Positions 17,577 through 26,614 are shown, counted from the first letter of the stretch. The stretch is DNA of 64,000 nucleotides from Seonamhaeicola algicola (GCF_007997385.1 NZ_VOSC01000005.1:248001-312000); one strand, 5' to 3'. The notes: generated from the letters alone by a model not told the origin. A program made the numbers and translations.

Positions 17577-19334
17577 ATGATGTATCCTAAAATTCCGTTA
17601 GCACAAACCGTTATTCAACTTTGTAAAGCTAAAGGTATCAAACATATAGTTTTATCTCCGGGTAGCCGTAATGCGCCATTAACCATTGGGTTTTCAAATA
17701 ATAACTTTTTTAAATGCTACAGTATTGTAGATGAGCGTTGTGCCGCTTTTTTTGCGCTTGGTATAGCACAAAAGTTGCAAGAACCTACAGCGGTGGTTTG
17801 TACATCGGGTAGTGCGTTATTAAATTATTATCCGGCAGTTGCTGAGGCGTTTTATAGCCATATTCCGTTAGTGGTAATATCGGCAGACCGTCCTAAACAC
17901 TTAATTGGTATAGGTGATGGACAAACCATTAATCAGCCTCATGTTTTTGAAAATCATATTCATTATTCAGCTAATTTAAAGCAAGATTTAAATGAAAATG
18001 AAACAAATAACGAAACTGAAGATTTACCAATTTTTAAAAATATAGAACATAAAATTGAAACATTATTGGGTTTAAAGCAGTCTATTCAAACTTATAATGA
18101 AACCGAAATTAACAAAGCCATTAACGTTTCAATAGAAAAAAAAGGACCTGTACATATAAATGTGCCTTTTAATGAGCCTTTGTATGATCGTGTTGAAAGC
18201 TTAACGGTTAACCCAGAGGTTGTAGCGCCTAAAATTAAAAATGATACGGTTAGTGCTGATGTGTTAAATACCTGTGTTGAAGATTGGAATAACGCAAAGC
18301 GAAAAATGATTTTAGTGGGTGTAAACAACCCCAATGAAATAGAACAGCAATGGCTTAATGTGTTAGCAAATGATGCCAGTGTTTTGGTGTTTACTGAAAC
18401 TACATCAAACATTCACAATACTGCGTTTTTTCCGAGTATAGATCAAATAATTGCGCCTTTAAATGCAGATGATTTCAATGAGCTTCAACCAGATATATTA
18501 CTCACTTTTGGCGGCTTAATAGTGTCAAAAAAAATAAAAGCTTTTTTACGTACATACAAACCTAAACAACATTGGCATATTGGCAATACAAGAGCCAACA
18601 ACACATTTTTTTGTTTAAATAAAATAATTGAAACTACACCAAATACATTTTTTAACGCATTTTTACCCAGAACACATGTTGTAGAAAGTAATTATAAAAC
18701 GTATTGGCAAAACATTAAAACGCATAGACTTTTAAAACACAAAGAGTATTTAAAAAGCATTCCATTTTCAGATTTTACTGCTTTTAACATCATATTGCAA
18801 GCTATACCAAATCATTCTGTTTTACAATTAAGTAATAGCTCAACCATACGTTATGCGCAATTGTTCACATTAAATAATACCTTAGAAGTGTATTGTAATC
18901 GTGGTACAAGTGGTATTGATGGTAGTACAGCTACAGCCATAGGTTTTGCATCAGTAACAAGTAAACAAACTACACTCATTACAGGCGATTTAAGCTTTTT
19001 TTATGATAGCAACGCGCTTTGGAATAACTATATACCAACTAATTTTAGAATTATTGTAATAAATAACCAAGGTGGCGGTATTTTCAGGATTTTACCAGGC
19101 CATAAAAACACTGAAAATTTTGATACATATTTTGAAACCACACACCATTTAAATGCAAAACATTTATGTGCTATGTACGGTTTTAATTATGAAAAAGCCC
19201 ATGATGATGCATCATTAAAAAGCGCTTTAAAAACATTTTTTAATGATGATAGCACCCCAAAATTATTAGAAATATTCACGCCTAAAAATACTAATGACGA
19301 AATTTTGCTACATTATTTTAAGTTTATAAAGTAA
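17577..19334 (+). CDS. menD: SEPHCHC synthase
   Basis: 585 residues, thiamine-diphosphate enzyme that joins isochorismate and 2-oxoglutarate to form SEPHCHC. The N-terminal Pyr domain has LSPGSRNAPLTIGF and VDERCAAFFALGIA (catalytic Glu). The C-terminal PP domain has the ThDP motif GDLSFFYDSNALWNN... ending in NNQGGGIF. A TAATTTTG -7-like box lies at 17550-17557, giving a very short leader. Confidence 0.95.
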   Translation: MMYPKIPLAQTVIQLCKAKGIKHIVLSPGSRNAPLTIGFSNNNFFKCYSIVDERCAAFFALGIAQKLQEPTAVVCTSGSALLNYYPAVAEAFYSHIPLVVISADRPKHLIGIGDGQTINQPHVFENHIHYSANLKQDLNENETNNETEDLPIFKNIEHKIETLLGLKQSIQTYNETEINKAINVSIEKKGPVHINVPFNEPLYDRVESLTVNPEVVAPKIKNDTVSADVLNTCVEDWNNAKRKMILVGVNNPNEIEQQWLNVLANDASVLVFTETTSNIHNTAFFPSIDQIIAPLNADDFNELQPDILLTFGGLIVSKKIKAFLRTYKPKQHWHIGNTRANNTFFCLNKIIETTPNTFFNAFLPRTHVVESNYKTYWQNIKTHRLLKHKEYLKSIPFSDFTAFNIILQAIPNHSVLQLSNSSTIRYAQLFTLNNTLEVYCNRGTSGIDGSTATAIGFASVTSKQTTLITGDLSFFYDSNALWNNYIPTNFRIIVINNQGGGIFRILPGHKNTENFDTYFETTHHLNAKHLCAMYGFNYEKAHDDASLKSALKTFFNDDSTPKLLEIFTPKNTNDEILLHYFKFIK

Positions 19335-19430
19335 AAATGTGACTTATTTTTTACATCTGTGTCTAAAAATTGTATCTTTAAAAAAGTTATCAATTAAAAT
19401 ATTTACTAACACTTAAACATTAAATTTATC

Positions 19431-19772
19431 ATGAGTAAACGTGACGAACTTATTGCAAAATATGAAGCAGATTTAAAAGAAAAATGTGGAGTTGATGCAG
19501 ACATGGACTTATTAACTAAAGTAACTATTGGTTGTGGGCCATCAATTTACAATGCCGATGCTTCAACCGTTTCAGGTTCAGACCAAAAAGAATTAGACAC
19601 CGTAAAAAACAACTTCTTAATAAAAAAATTAGGTTTAAGTGAATCTGATGATTTAGATGGCGCCATTGCAAGTGTAATTGAGCAATACGGAAAATCAAAC
19701 AGAACAAAGTACAGAGCTGTAGTTTATTATCTATTAACTAAGCATTTTAATAAAGAAGCTATTTACTCATAA
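19431..19772 (+). CDS. DUF2853 family protein
   Basis: 113 residues, small soluble helical protein. The N-terminus SKRDELIAKYEADLKEKCGVDAD and VTIGCGPSIYNADAST with KYRAVVYYLLTKHF are recognisable as the DUF2853 pattern. No catalytic motif is visible and function is unknown. Lies alone between menD and the interspersed repeat at 19845. Confidence 0.8.
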   Translation: MSKRDELIAKYEADLKEKCGVDADMDLLTKVTIGCGPSIYNADASTVSGSDQKELDTVKNNFLIKKLGLSESDDLDGAIASVIEQYGKSNRTKYRAVVYYLLTKHFNKEAIYS

Positions 19773-19796
19773 ATAGAAATTCTTATAAAATATATT

Positions 19797-19824
19797 AAGC
19801 GTTGCAAATAGTAGCGCTTTTTTT
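19797..19824 (+). terminator. Weak terminator after DUF2853 gene
   Basis: AAGCG/CGCTT stem (19797-19801/19815-19819) with a 13-nt loop and a T-run, 25 nt after the DUF2853 stop codon. The stem is short. Confidence 0.5.
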
Positions 19825-19844
19825 ATGCGGTAAACTTAAAACAC

Positions 19845-19925
19845 GTATTTGGGCGTTACCCCTATGAAAAATAGGGGTCAGGCTTTCCGCGTTACACGGT
19901 AACTTGCTTCAATCCTTAACGCAAA
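19845..19925. repeat. Candidate interspersed extragenic repeat
   Basis: Contains a perfect hairpin ACCCCTAT/ATAGGGGT (19858-19878), then GTCAGGCTTTCCGCGTTAC and GCTTCAATCCTTAACGC. It resembles a family of short intergenic repeats I remember from flavobacterial genomes (GGGCGTT..., CGGGCTTTCCGC..., CAATCCCTAACGC). Only one copy is seen in this window, so repetitiveness is from memory. Confidence 0.45.
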
Positions 19926-19949
19926 GCACAATTTGTTAGTTTATATTAC

Positions 19950-19957
19950 TACCTTTG
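19950..19957 (+). promoter_or_regulatory. -7 promoter box of cvfB-type gene
   Basis: TACCTTTG fits the Bacteroidetes TAnnTTTG -7 consensus and lies 8 nt before the ATG, implying a very short or absent leader. A TTTG at 19932-19935 is closer than the usual -33 spacing. Confidence 0.45.
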
Positions 19958-19964
19958 CCGCATT

Positions 19965-20801
19965 ATGCAATTAGGAAAAATAAATACCTTAGAAATACTA
20001 CGCGAAACAGACCACGGCGTCTATTTAGTAGATGAAGAAAATAACGAAGTTTTACTACCAAACCGTTATGTGCCAAGTACATTTAAAATTTGGGATAAAA
20101 TTGATGTTTTTGTGTATTTAGATAATGAAGAAAGACTTGTAGCCACAACCGATGTGCCTTATATAACTTTAGGCAATTTTGCTTTAGTACGCTGTAGCCA
20201 AGTAAATAATTTTGGTGCGTTTTTAGATTGGGGTTTGGTAAAAGAACTCTTTTGCCCTTTTAAAGAGCAAGCTTTTAAAATGAAACCAGGCGGTTGGTAT
20301 TTGGTATATTGCTATTTAGATGAAAAAACTGAAAGATTAGTAGCCTCTAGTAAAACTAACAGGTTTTTAAGCAATAAAAATTTAACAGTAAATCAATTTG
20401 ATGAAGTTGATGTTATTGTTTCGCACCCATCAGATATCGGTTGGAATGTTATTGTAAATAAAAAACATACGGGCTTAATTTTTAAGGACACTATTTTTAC
20501 TGATGTAAATGTAGGTGATACTTTTAAGGCTATTGTTAAAAAAATAAGACCCGGCAATAAGCTAGATATTGTTTTAGGGCAAATAGGTTACAGAAATATT
20601 GAGCCCAATGCTAAACGTGTTTTAGAAATGTTAGAAGATAATAGCGGCTTTTTAAATTTAACTGATAAATCAGACCCAGAACACATAAAAGAGGCGTTGC
20701 AAATGAGTAAAAAAAGCTTTAAAAAAGCTATAGGAACTTTGTATAAACAACGCCAAATAGATATTAAAACTGATGGTATTTATTTGGTGAAACAAGGTTA
20801 G
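19965..20801 (+). CDS. CvfB-family S1 RNA-binding protein
   Basis: 278 residues. Tandem S1-like OB domains (ARCSQVNNFGAFLDWGLVKELFCPF; GWNVIVNKKHTGLIFKDTIF) are followed by a C-terminal winged helix (LNLTDKSDPEHIKEALQMSKKSFKKAIGTLYKQRQI). Matches the CvfB/YitL group, known in Staphylococcus as an RNA-binding virulence regulator; probably a nucleic-acid binding post-transcriptional factor here. The end overlaps the convergent gene by 4 nt. Confidence 0.88.
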   Translation: MQLGKINTLEILRETDHGVYLVDEENNEVLLPNRYVPSTFKIWDKIDVFVYLDNEERLVATTDVPYITLGNFALVRCSQVNNFGAFLDWGLVKELFCPFKEQAFKMKPGGWYLVYCYLDEKTERLVASSKTNRFLSNKNLTVNQFDEVDVIVSHPSDIGWNVIVNKKHTGLIFKDTIFTDVNVGDTFKAIVKKIRPGNKLDIVLGQIGYRNIEPNAKRVLEMLEDNSGFLNLTDKSDPEHIKEALQMSKKSFKKAIGTLYKQRQIDIKTDGIYLVKQG

Positions 20802-21205
20802 TTATTATCAATACACGTTTCAACCCAATTAACTGCTAAATTTAAATCGGTAAAATTTTCTTTATTGAATTTAAAAAAGCGCTTTTCTAATTCAAAAAGC
20901 TTATTGTTTATTGCGTTGTAAATTACAGTTGCATAAGCCTCTAAATTAGTAAATTCTTTCATAAATAAAGGAGCATCATACAAATCAATGGCATATGAGT
21001 TTACTCTATTGCTAATAAAACCAAAAGGTTTGTTGCCATAAAATTCTTTAACCAGTGTTGTTGCGTCATTAAAACTTTCAAAATTAACAACAACGCCTTC
21101 ATTAAATTCAGCTACTAAAAAATTTTCAAAAAAATACAAACTACCTATAGGTATTGTTTTTTCTGCTATTATTTTTTTTTCTAAAAATGATTTTTTTACA
21201 AGCAT
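20798..21205 (-). CDS. STAS/SpoIIAA-like small protein
   Basis: 135 residues, no signal peptide. The order FFENFLVAEFNEGVVVNFESFNDATTLVKEFYGNKPFGFISNR... resembles SpoIIAA/STAS-like alpha/beta proteins found widely in flavobacteria. No catalytic motif seen. Function unknown. The stop region overlaps the convergent cvfB-type gene by 4 nt. Confidence 0.6.
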   Translation of the reverse strand: MLVKKSFLEKKIIAEKTIPIGSLYFFENFLVAEFNEGVVVNFESFNDATTLVKEFYGNKPFGFISNRVNSYAIDLYDAPLFMKEFTNLEAYATVIYNAINNKLFELEKRFFKFNKENFTDLNLAVNWVETCIDNN

Positions 21206-21264
21206 ATTGCATATATAAAAATGGGGCGCAAATATACTCTATTTTAATGTTCTAAAAGAATAAA

Positions 21265-22437
21265 TTATTGGTCTTCTAATTTCCATGTTCTAACCCAATC
21301 ATATGACGTTGTTCTTTCTTCGGCAGTTCCATTCATTCCACCACCATTTGGCACAGGGTTCCAATCATAAGTTTCAACAACCATTTTCATATACATTGGT
21401 AAATCAAAGTTTGAAGGAGGTGTTACAGTACCAACTTTAATTCCATCTAAAAACAATTCTACTTCAGTTGGACTTTTCCACCAACCAGCATATACATGAA
21501 ATTCATCATACACTTTTGATGAAGTATCTTCAGAGTTTCCATTTGAACCTGTTGGTGTTTCAGTGCAATCTGCATTTCTACTGTGTGTGTTAGAGTGCAT
21601 ACTGTTATCAAAGCTTTGAGCCCAAGCAGCATCAGTTGTTATTTCTCCAACACATTCTTGTATATCAAACTCAGTTACACGTCTTTCACAACCGCTACCT
21701 TCGTTTCGCTTGTTTATTAACCAAAAAGTTGAAGACATAAATGTTTTGCTGGCTTTCATACGGCATTCAAAATAATGCCCAGGTCCAATTGATGTTAATG
21801 ATGTAATGTAAGAACCAGCATGAGTAAATTCTTTTCCGTTAACAGTTTCTGGTTCTGGTAAAATATCGGCAGTTAATTTAAGATATCCATTTTCAACAGA
21901 AACTGTATTTTTTTTGAAAAGCCCAGGAGGTCTTCCAATCCATTGATTTGGATCGGTATTTTTCCATTTAGTTTCATCTAAATTTGTTGAGTTAAACTCA
22001 TCAGACATAGCATCAACCTTAACCCATTTTTTTCCGTTAGGTGTATAATTCGTTTCAACAAAAAATGGCATATTTTCAGAGGGTGTATTTTGAGAAACAA
22101 CAACATCAAAACTACAAGTACTAGTGTTTCCGGCAGCATCTTTAACTTCAAAAGTATTGGTGGTAGTTCCTAAAGGAAATAATTCACCCGATGCAATACC
22201 GCTAATTTGTGTTGTTATAGCCCCATCATTATCATCTGTACCAACAGGCGTTGTGTATGTTACTGTGGTTTCAGTAGTAAAATTATCAACAGATATAGTT
22301 ATTGTTTCCGGGCAGTTAATTGTTGGCTTAACAGTATCGGCAGTTGGCGTGTTGTTATCATCATTACTGCTACTACAATTTGTAATTAATAAACCGGCAG
22401 TTAAACAGCTTATAAATATCAGCTTTTGTTTAATCAT
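21265..22437 (-). CDS. GH16 lipoprotein with HYR domain (agarase/porphyranase-like)
   Basis: 390 residues from the ATG at 22435-22437. The frame extends to 22512, but the shorter start gives a clean lipoprotein signal (LLITNC). A HYR immunoglobulin-like domain follows (about 35-115), then a GH16 beta-jelly-roll (about 135-390). The catalytic signature is TEFDIQE (two Glu and an Asp); GRPPGLFKKNTVSV and SSTFWLINK resemble marine beta-agarases/porphyranases. Predicted to cleave a red-algal galactan at the cell surface. Substrate not fixed by sequence; no SusC/D or sulfatase neighbours are seen. Confidence 0.85.
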   Translation of the reverse strand: MIKQKLIFISCLTAGLLITNCSSSNDDNNTPTADTVKPTINCPETITISVDNFTTETTVTYTTPVGTDDNDGAITTQISGIASGELFPLGTTTNTFEVKDAAGNTSTCSFDVVVSQNTPSENMPFFVETNYTPNGKKWVKVDAMSDEFNSTNLDETKWKNTDPNQWIGRPPGLFKKNTVSVENGYLKLTADILPEPETVNGKEFTHAGSYITSLTSIGPGHYFECRMKASKTFMSSTFWLINKRNEGSGCERRVTEFDIQECVGEITTDAAWAQSFDNSMHSNTHSRNADCTETPTGSNGNSEDTSSKVYDEFHVYAGWWKSPTEVELFLDGIKVGTVTPPSNFDLPMYMKMVVETYDWNPVPNGGGMNGTAEERTTSYDWVRTWKLEDQ

Positions 22438-22546
22438 TGTATAGTTGTTTAGTTTAGTATTACAAATTTTAAGTTTATTATATATTTTTAATACTTCAAA
22501 TGGACATATCAATAAAACAAATGTGCTAAAGCACTAAATAATATTA

Positions 22547-22554
22547 TACTTTTG
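22547..22554 (+). promoter_or_regulatory. -7 promoter box of mnmE
   Basis: TACTTTTG matches TAnnTTTG and lies 5 nt before the ATG, so the mRNA is probably leaderless or nearly so. No clear TTTG lies at the -33 spacing. Confidence 0.45.
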
Positions 22555-22558
22555 CAGC

Positions 22559-23983
22559 ATGATTAATAATGATACTATTGTAGCTTTGGCAACACCCTCA
22601 GGAGCAGGTGCCATTGCGGTTATACGGTTGTCTGGTGAAAATGCTATAACTATTGCCCAAAAACAATTTAAATCAGTTTCTGGCAAACAATTAACTAAAC
22701 AACCAACACATACTATACACTTAGGGCATATAGTTGATGACACTAGAACTTTAGATGAAGTTTTGGTGTCTGTTTTTAAAAACCCCAATTCATATACAGG
22801 AGAAAATGTAGTAGAAATTTCATGTCATGGTTCTAATTACATTCAACAAGAAATAATACAACTGTTTTTAAGAAATGGTTGCCGAATGGCTACTGCTGGC
22901 GAATTTACACTGCGTGCTTTTTTAAATGGGAAATTAGATTTAAGTCAAGCAGAAGCAGTGGCCGATTTAATAGCTAGTGATAATGAAGCCTCGCACCAAA
23001 TTGCTATGCAACAAATGCGAGGTGGTTTTTCTAGTGAAATTGCCAAATTACGTGAAGAGTTATTAAATTTTGCCTCTTTAATTGAATTAGAGCTTGATTT
23101 TGCTGAAGAAGATGTTGAGTTTGCCGATAGAACCCAATTTAAAGATTTAACTGCCCGTATTTTATCGGTTTTAAAGCGATTAATAGATTCTTTTGCTGTA
23201 GGGAATGTTATTAAAAATGGAATACCTGTAGCTATTGTTGGCGAACCAAATGTTGGCAAATCTACCTTGTTAAATGCACTTTTAAATGAAGAACGCGCTA
23301 TAGTAAGTGACATTGCAGGTACTACGCGCGATACTATTGAAGACGAAATTTCTATTGGTGGTATTGGTTTTAGGTTTATTGATACAGCGGGTATTAGAGA
23401 CACCAAAGATGTGGTTGAAAGTATTGGAATTAAAAAAACGTTTGAAAAAATAGAACAAGCGCAAGTTGTTATTTATCTTTTTGAAGCTGATGTGTTTGTG
23501 AGTGATACCAAAAAGTCAAAATTACTGAACATTGAAATAGAGAAAATTAAAAACAAGTATCCGCAAAAACCATTGCTAATTATTGCAAATAAATCTGATA
23601 AACTCTCTGATGTACAATTTTCAGAATTAAATAAAGCACTTATACATATTTCTAAAACAGGAAAGAAAACTCAAGCTCAAATGTTATCGGCTAAAACAAA
23701 TCACGGTGTAGAGCAACTAAAAAATACACTTTTAAGTTTTGTAAATACAGGTGCTTTAAAAAATAATGATACCATTGTTACAAATACAAGACATTATGAT
23801 TCTTTACTGAAGGCTTTAGAAGAGGTACAAAAGGTAAAATATGGCCTTGAAACAGGCTTATCTGGCGATTTGCTAGCTATAGACATCCGTCAGGCTTTAT
23901 ATTACTTTGGTGAAATTACTGGAGAAATATCTAATGATGATTTGTTAGGAAATATTTTTGCTAATTTTTGTATCGGGAAGTAA
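22559..23983 (+). CDS. mnmE: tRNA uridine-5-carboxymethylaminomethyl modification GTPase
   Basis: 474 residues, full length. With MnmG it modifies wobble U34 of several tRNAs. N-terminal formyl-THF-binding domain (TIVALATPSGAGAIAVIRLSG), helical domain, then an inserted G domain: GEPNVGKSTLLNALL (P-loop), DIAGTTRD, DTAGIR and NKSDK. The C-terminal FCIGK with the catalytic-site Cys is intact. The final codons are also the left attachment site of the mobile element. Confidence 0.97.
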   Translation: MINNDTIVALATPSGAGAIAVIRLSGENAITIAQKQFKSVSGKQLTKQPTHTIHLGHIVDDTRTLDEVLVSVFKNPNSYTGENVVEISCHGSNYIQQEIIQLFLRNGCRMATAGEFTLRAFLNGKLDLSQAEAVADLIASDNEASHQIAMQQMRGGFSSEIAKLREELLNFASLIELELDFAEEDVEFADRTQFKDLTARILSVLKRLIDSFAVGNVIKNGIPVAIVGEPNVGKSTLLNALLNEERAIVSDIAGTTRDTIEDEISIGGIGFRFIDTAGIRDTKDVVESIGIKKTFEKIEQAQVVIYLFEADVFVSDTKKSKLLNIEIEKIKNKYPQKPLLIIANKSDKLSDVQFSELNKALIHISKTGKKTQAQMLSAKTNHGVEQLKNTLLSFVNTGALKNNDTIVTNTRHYDSLLKALEEVQKVKYGLETGLSGDLLAIDIRQALYYFGEITGEISNDDLLGNIFANFCIGK

Positions 23984-23984
23984 C
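23968..23984. other. attL core of the integrated element
   Basis: TTGTATCGGGAAGTAAC, covering the last mnmE codons (C-I-G-K) and stop, recurs as TTGTATTGGGAAGTAAC at 61440-61456 with a single C/T difference. The integrase gene lies about 600 nt inside. The direct repeat and the integrase at one end mark a tyrosine-recombinase attachment site. Confidence 0.85.
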
Positions 23985-23990
23985 TTACTT

Positions 23991-24123
23991 TCTTTTATTT
24001 GTTAATCCCTTGTTATTGTTGATTTTATAGTGTTTTATCTTCTTTTATTTGTTGCTTATTTACTCTTTTTTGATTAAATTTGTTGTATATCTGTTGCCTT
24101 AAATATGGATTTGTTGCCCAAAT
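23991..24123. repeat. Left-end arm-type repeats phased at 31 bp
   Basis: ATTTGTTG occurs at 24047-24054, 24078-24085 and 24109-24116, exactly 31 bp apart. TCTTTTATTTGTT is repeated at 23991-24003 and 24041-24053. The third copy extends to ATTTGTTGCCCAAAT (24109-24123), which is identical to 61390-61404 near attR. Position and phasing suit integrase arm-binding sites or sites for an excision factor. Confidence 0.6.
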
Positions 24124-24199
24124 CTGTTGGCAAAATAAAGGCGAAATGATGCACCATAACGCACCACGTTGCACCATTACGCTACATAAAGCACCATTT

Positions 24200-24565
24200 A
24201 TGAGCAGTAATTTATTCATTCCTAAAACTTGTAAGCATTGCGGTAATGCCTTCACAGCACGTACAACAGTTACTAAATACTGTGGCGATACTTGTGCAAA
24301 AAGAGCCTATAAGGCACGCAAACGTCAAGAAAAAATCCAAGCTACTCTTACTAAAGATATGCAACAGCAAAAACAAGTTGTTGAAGTTCACAATCCTAAT
24401 GCTGTAAATAACAAAGATTTTTTAAGCGTAACAGAAGCCTCACAACTTATTGGCGTGAGTAGATGGACCATTCAAAGAATGATTCAACAAGGACGTTTAA
24501 AAGTAGTTCCTTTTGGTAGAAAGCGTATTGTGGCAAGATGGCAAATAGAAAACCTCTTTAATTAA
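24200..24565 (+). CDS. Zinc-ribbon plus HTH (excisionase-like) protein
   Basis: 121 residues from ATG 24200; the longer frame from 24080 reads through the arm repeats and is unlikely. CKHCGNAFTARTTVTKYCGDTC (about 11-32) is a four-Cys zinc ribbon. DFLSVTEASQLIGVSRWTIQRMIQQGRLKVVPFGRKRIVARWQIENLF is an HTH_17/MerR-like excisionase domain. Located 7 nt before the integrase and beside the arm repeats, it is a good candidate recombination directionality factor. Confidence 0.75.
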   Translation: MSSNLFIPKTCKHCGNAFTARTTVTKYCGDTCAKRAYKARKRQEKIQATLTKDMQQQKQVVEVHNPNAVNNKDFLSVTEASQLIGVSRWTIQRMIQQGRLKVVPFGRKRIVARWQIENLFN

Positions 24566-24572
24566 TTCCATT

Positions 24573-25667
24573 ATGAAAGTAACATTAAGACAACGCAAGA
24601 AGAACTACAAAATAAGTCTGTATTTAGATTACTATCATAAAGGCAAACGTAAAACAGAATACTTACGCTTATACCTTACACCTAATCCTAAAACCAAAAC
24701 TGAAAGAGAAGTTAATAAGAAAACCAAACAATTGGCTGAAACTATATGTGCACAGCGACAAATAGAAATTCAAAATGGTATTTATGGTTTTCAAGATATT
24801 GAAAAGCTAAAAGGCAGTTTTATTACTTACATCACAGCTTTAGCAGAAAAGAAAAATACAAGCTCTGGCAATTATGGTAATTGGAATAGTATGCTAAAAC
24901 ATTTAAAAAAGTTTTGTCCAACTGATGTTAGTTTTCAAGATATAGACAAATCATTTGTTGAGCGTTTCAAAGAGTATTTAGATAAAGATGCAATAGGTAG
25001 AGCAGGTAAGCAATTGTCTCAAAATTCAAAATATTCATATTTCGGGAAATTTTCAGCAGCATTAAAACAGGCTGTAAAGGATGGTATATTAAAAGTAAAT
25101 CCTGCAAATGGTGTTGAATACTTTAAACAAGGCGAACCTCAACGAGAATTTTTAACGCTTGATGAATTACAAAAGGCAGTTAATACAGAATGTGAACTAC
25201 CTATTTTAAAAAATGCTTTTATTTTTTCAGCTTTAACCGGATTACGTTGGTCAGATATTGAAAAACTAATATGGTCAGAAATCCAGCACTCTAAAGAAAT
25301 GGGATATTATATCCGATTTAGACAAAAGAAAACTAAAGGTGTAGAAACCTTACCAATATCAGACCAAGCAAGAAATCTATTAGGAGAAAAAGGTAATCCA
25401 GATGATAAAGTGTTTGATGGCTTACATTATAGTGCCTGGTCTAACTTAAAGCTACAACAATGGATGATGAAAGCAGGTATTACTAAAAATATAACCTTCC
25501 ATTGCGCGCGCCATACCTACGCTACCTTACAATTAACATTGGGTACAGACATATATACAGTATCAAAATTATTAGGTCATAAAGAGTTACGCACTACACA
25601 GATATATGCTAAAGTAATTGACGATAAAAAGAAAGAAGCTGCTAACCGTATTCAACTGGATTTATAA
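24573..25667 (+). CDS. int: Tyrosine recombinase (integrase)
   Basis: 364 residues. N-terminal arm-binding region (about 1-75), SAM-like core-binding domain (about 80-190), catalytic domain (about 205-360). The catalytic set is visible: Arg in LTGLRWSDIEKL, HxxR in HCARHTYA, His in LLGHKELRTTQ, and the nucleophile Tyr in QIYAKV. Bacteroidetes phage/ICE integrase type. The adjacent attL implies it integrated the element at mnmE. Its stop overlaps the next start (TAATG). Confidence 0.95.
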   Translation: MKVTLRQRKKNYKISLYLDYYHKGKRKTEYLRLYLTPNPKTKTEREVNKKTKQLAETICAQRQIEIQNGIYGFQDIEKLKGSFITYITALAEKKNTSSGNYGNWNSMLKHLKKFCPTDVSFQDIDKSFVERFKEYLDKDAIGRAGKQLSQNSKYSYFGKFSAALKQAVKDGILKVNPANGVEYFKQGEPQREFLTLDELQKAVNTECELPILKNAFIFSALTGLRWSDIEKLIWSEIQHSKEMGYYIRFRQKKTKGVETLPISDQARNLLGEKGNPDDKVFDGLHYSAWSNLKLQQWMMKAGITKNITFHCARHTYATLQLTLGTDIYTVSKLLGHKELRTTQIYAKVIDDKKKEAANRIQLDL

Positions 25668-26614
25668 TGAAAGGAAGTGTATTTTCAAGTTTGGTTTCTA
25701 TAACCAATGGCTTACATAGAGATAATAGACAAAAAAAGGATTTTAAATACCTACTGTCTGATTTTAAATTGAATCCAAAAGCCAATAATGCAGTTTTTAA
25801 AGTAAACTTTAAAAAGCCTTTAAATGCGAAAAAAGAATACTACCAAAAGCTAATCTTTATTGAAACAGAAAATACAGTAGCATCATTTTCAAAAGAATTT
25901 CCCGTAAATGCAACTACACCGGAAAATAAATATAGCTATACTATTCTACTTAATAAATTTGATAAGTACTTAAATGACATTGCAACTTATATCAATAAGA
26001 GAGGAATAACAGCAGATTTAAATAATGATGATAATTATATCATAAACTACTTAAAAGTGTCTGCTATAAGATTGTATGCTGAACTACAAGAGCAATACGG
26101 TCAGTTTTCAGAAAACACAACATTTTCTATTTCAGAAATTGCAGAAAAATACTTTAATGATGAAACTTTTGATGTTAATGTGATAGAAAAGAGCACCACT
26201 AAAAAAGTTGCTACCAAAAAAACATCAAAAACGAAAGCAAAACCAAAGACTTCTTTCGGATATAAAAGTAATGACACTTCAACTTTGCTAACTGTGCTCA
26301 AACTGGTAAATCTAAAAATAGATTTGTTAGATAACCGTACAACTGTAGAACAGTTGCACGAACTCTTATTAGCAAAAGATTTCACAAATACAGAATCGCA
26401 AATTTATCTTCAATGCGAGACGACACAGTTTAGTTACCTTGTAACAAAACTTAAACCATTTTTTATTTATTTCAATCCTACGGCAATAGAACGTTCTGGA
26501 AAATTTGTTACCAAAACAGGTACGCTATTAAAGGCTAATAATCTTCACAAAAACAAAGTTCATAACCCAAAAGAAAAGGAAGAAATAGATAAAATTATCC
26601 AACAACTGCAATAA
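25667..26614 (+). CDS. Element protein of unknown function (DUF6617-like)
   Basis: 315 residues, soluble, with a Lys/Thr-rich linker about 178-198 between two domains. The C-terminal part (LLTVLKLVNLKIDLLDNRTTVEQLHELLLAKDF...ERSGKFV) looks like a domain I remember as DUF6617, usual in Bacteroidetes mobile elements next to integrases. Translationally coupled to int by a 1-nt overlap. A regulatory or accessory recombination role is plausible but unsupported. Confidence 0.6.
   Translation: MKGSVFSSLVSITNGLHRDNRQKKDFKYLLSDFKLNPKANNAVFKVNFKKPLNAKKEYYQKLIFIETENTVASFSKEFPVNATTPENKYSYTILLNKFDKYLNDIATYINKRGITADLNNDDNYIINYLKVSAIRLYAELQEQYGQFSENTTFSISEIAEKYFNDETFDVNVIEKSTTKKVATKKTSKTKAKPKTSFGYKSNDTSTLLTVLKLVNLKIDLLDNRTTVEQLHELLLAKDFTNTESQIYLQCETTQFSYLVTKLKPFFIYFNPTAIERSGKFVTKTGTLLKANNLHKNKVHNPKEKEEIDKIIQQLQ

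Noticed and set aside
24047-24116. Phased ATTTGTTG repeats as plasmid-type replication iterons
   Set aside because: Their position next to attL and the matching copy near attR favour recombination sites, though this is not proven.
24080-24199. 40-codon N-terminal extension of the zinc-ribbon/HTH protein
   Set aside because: The DNA is occupied by the ATTTGTTG arm repeats and the encoded residues look random; ATG 24200 fits the domain better.
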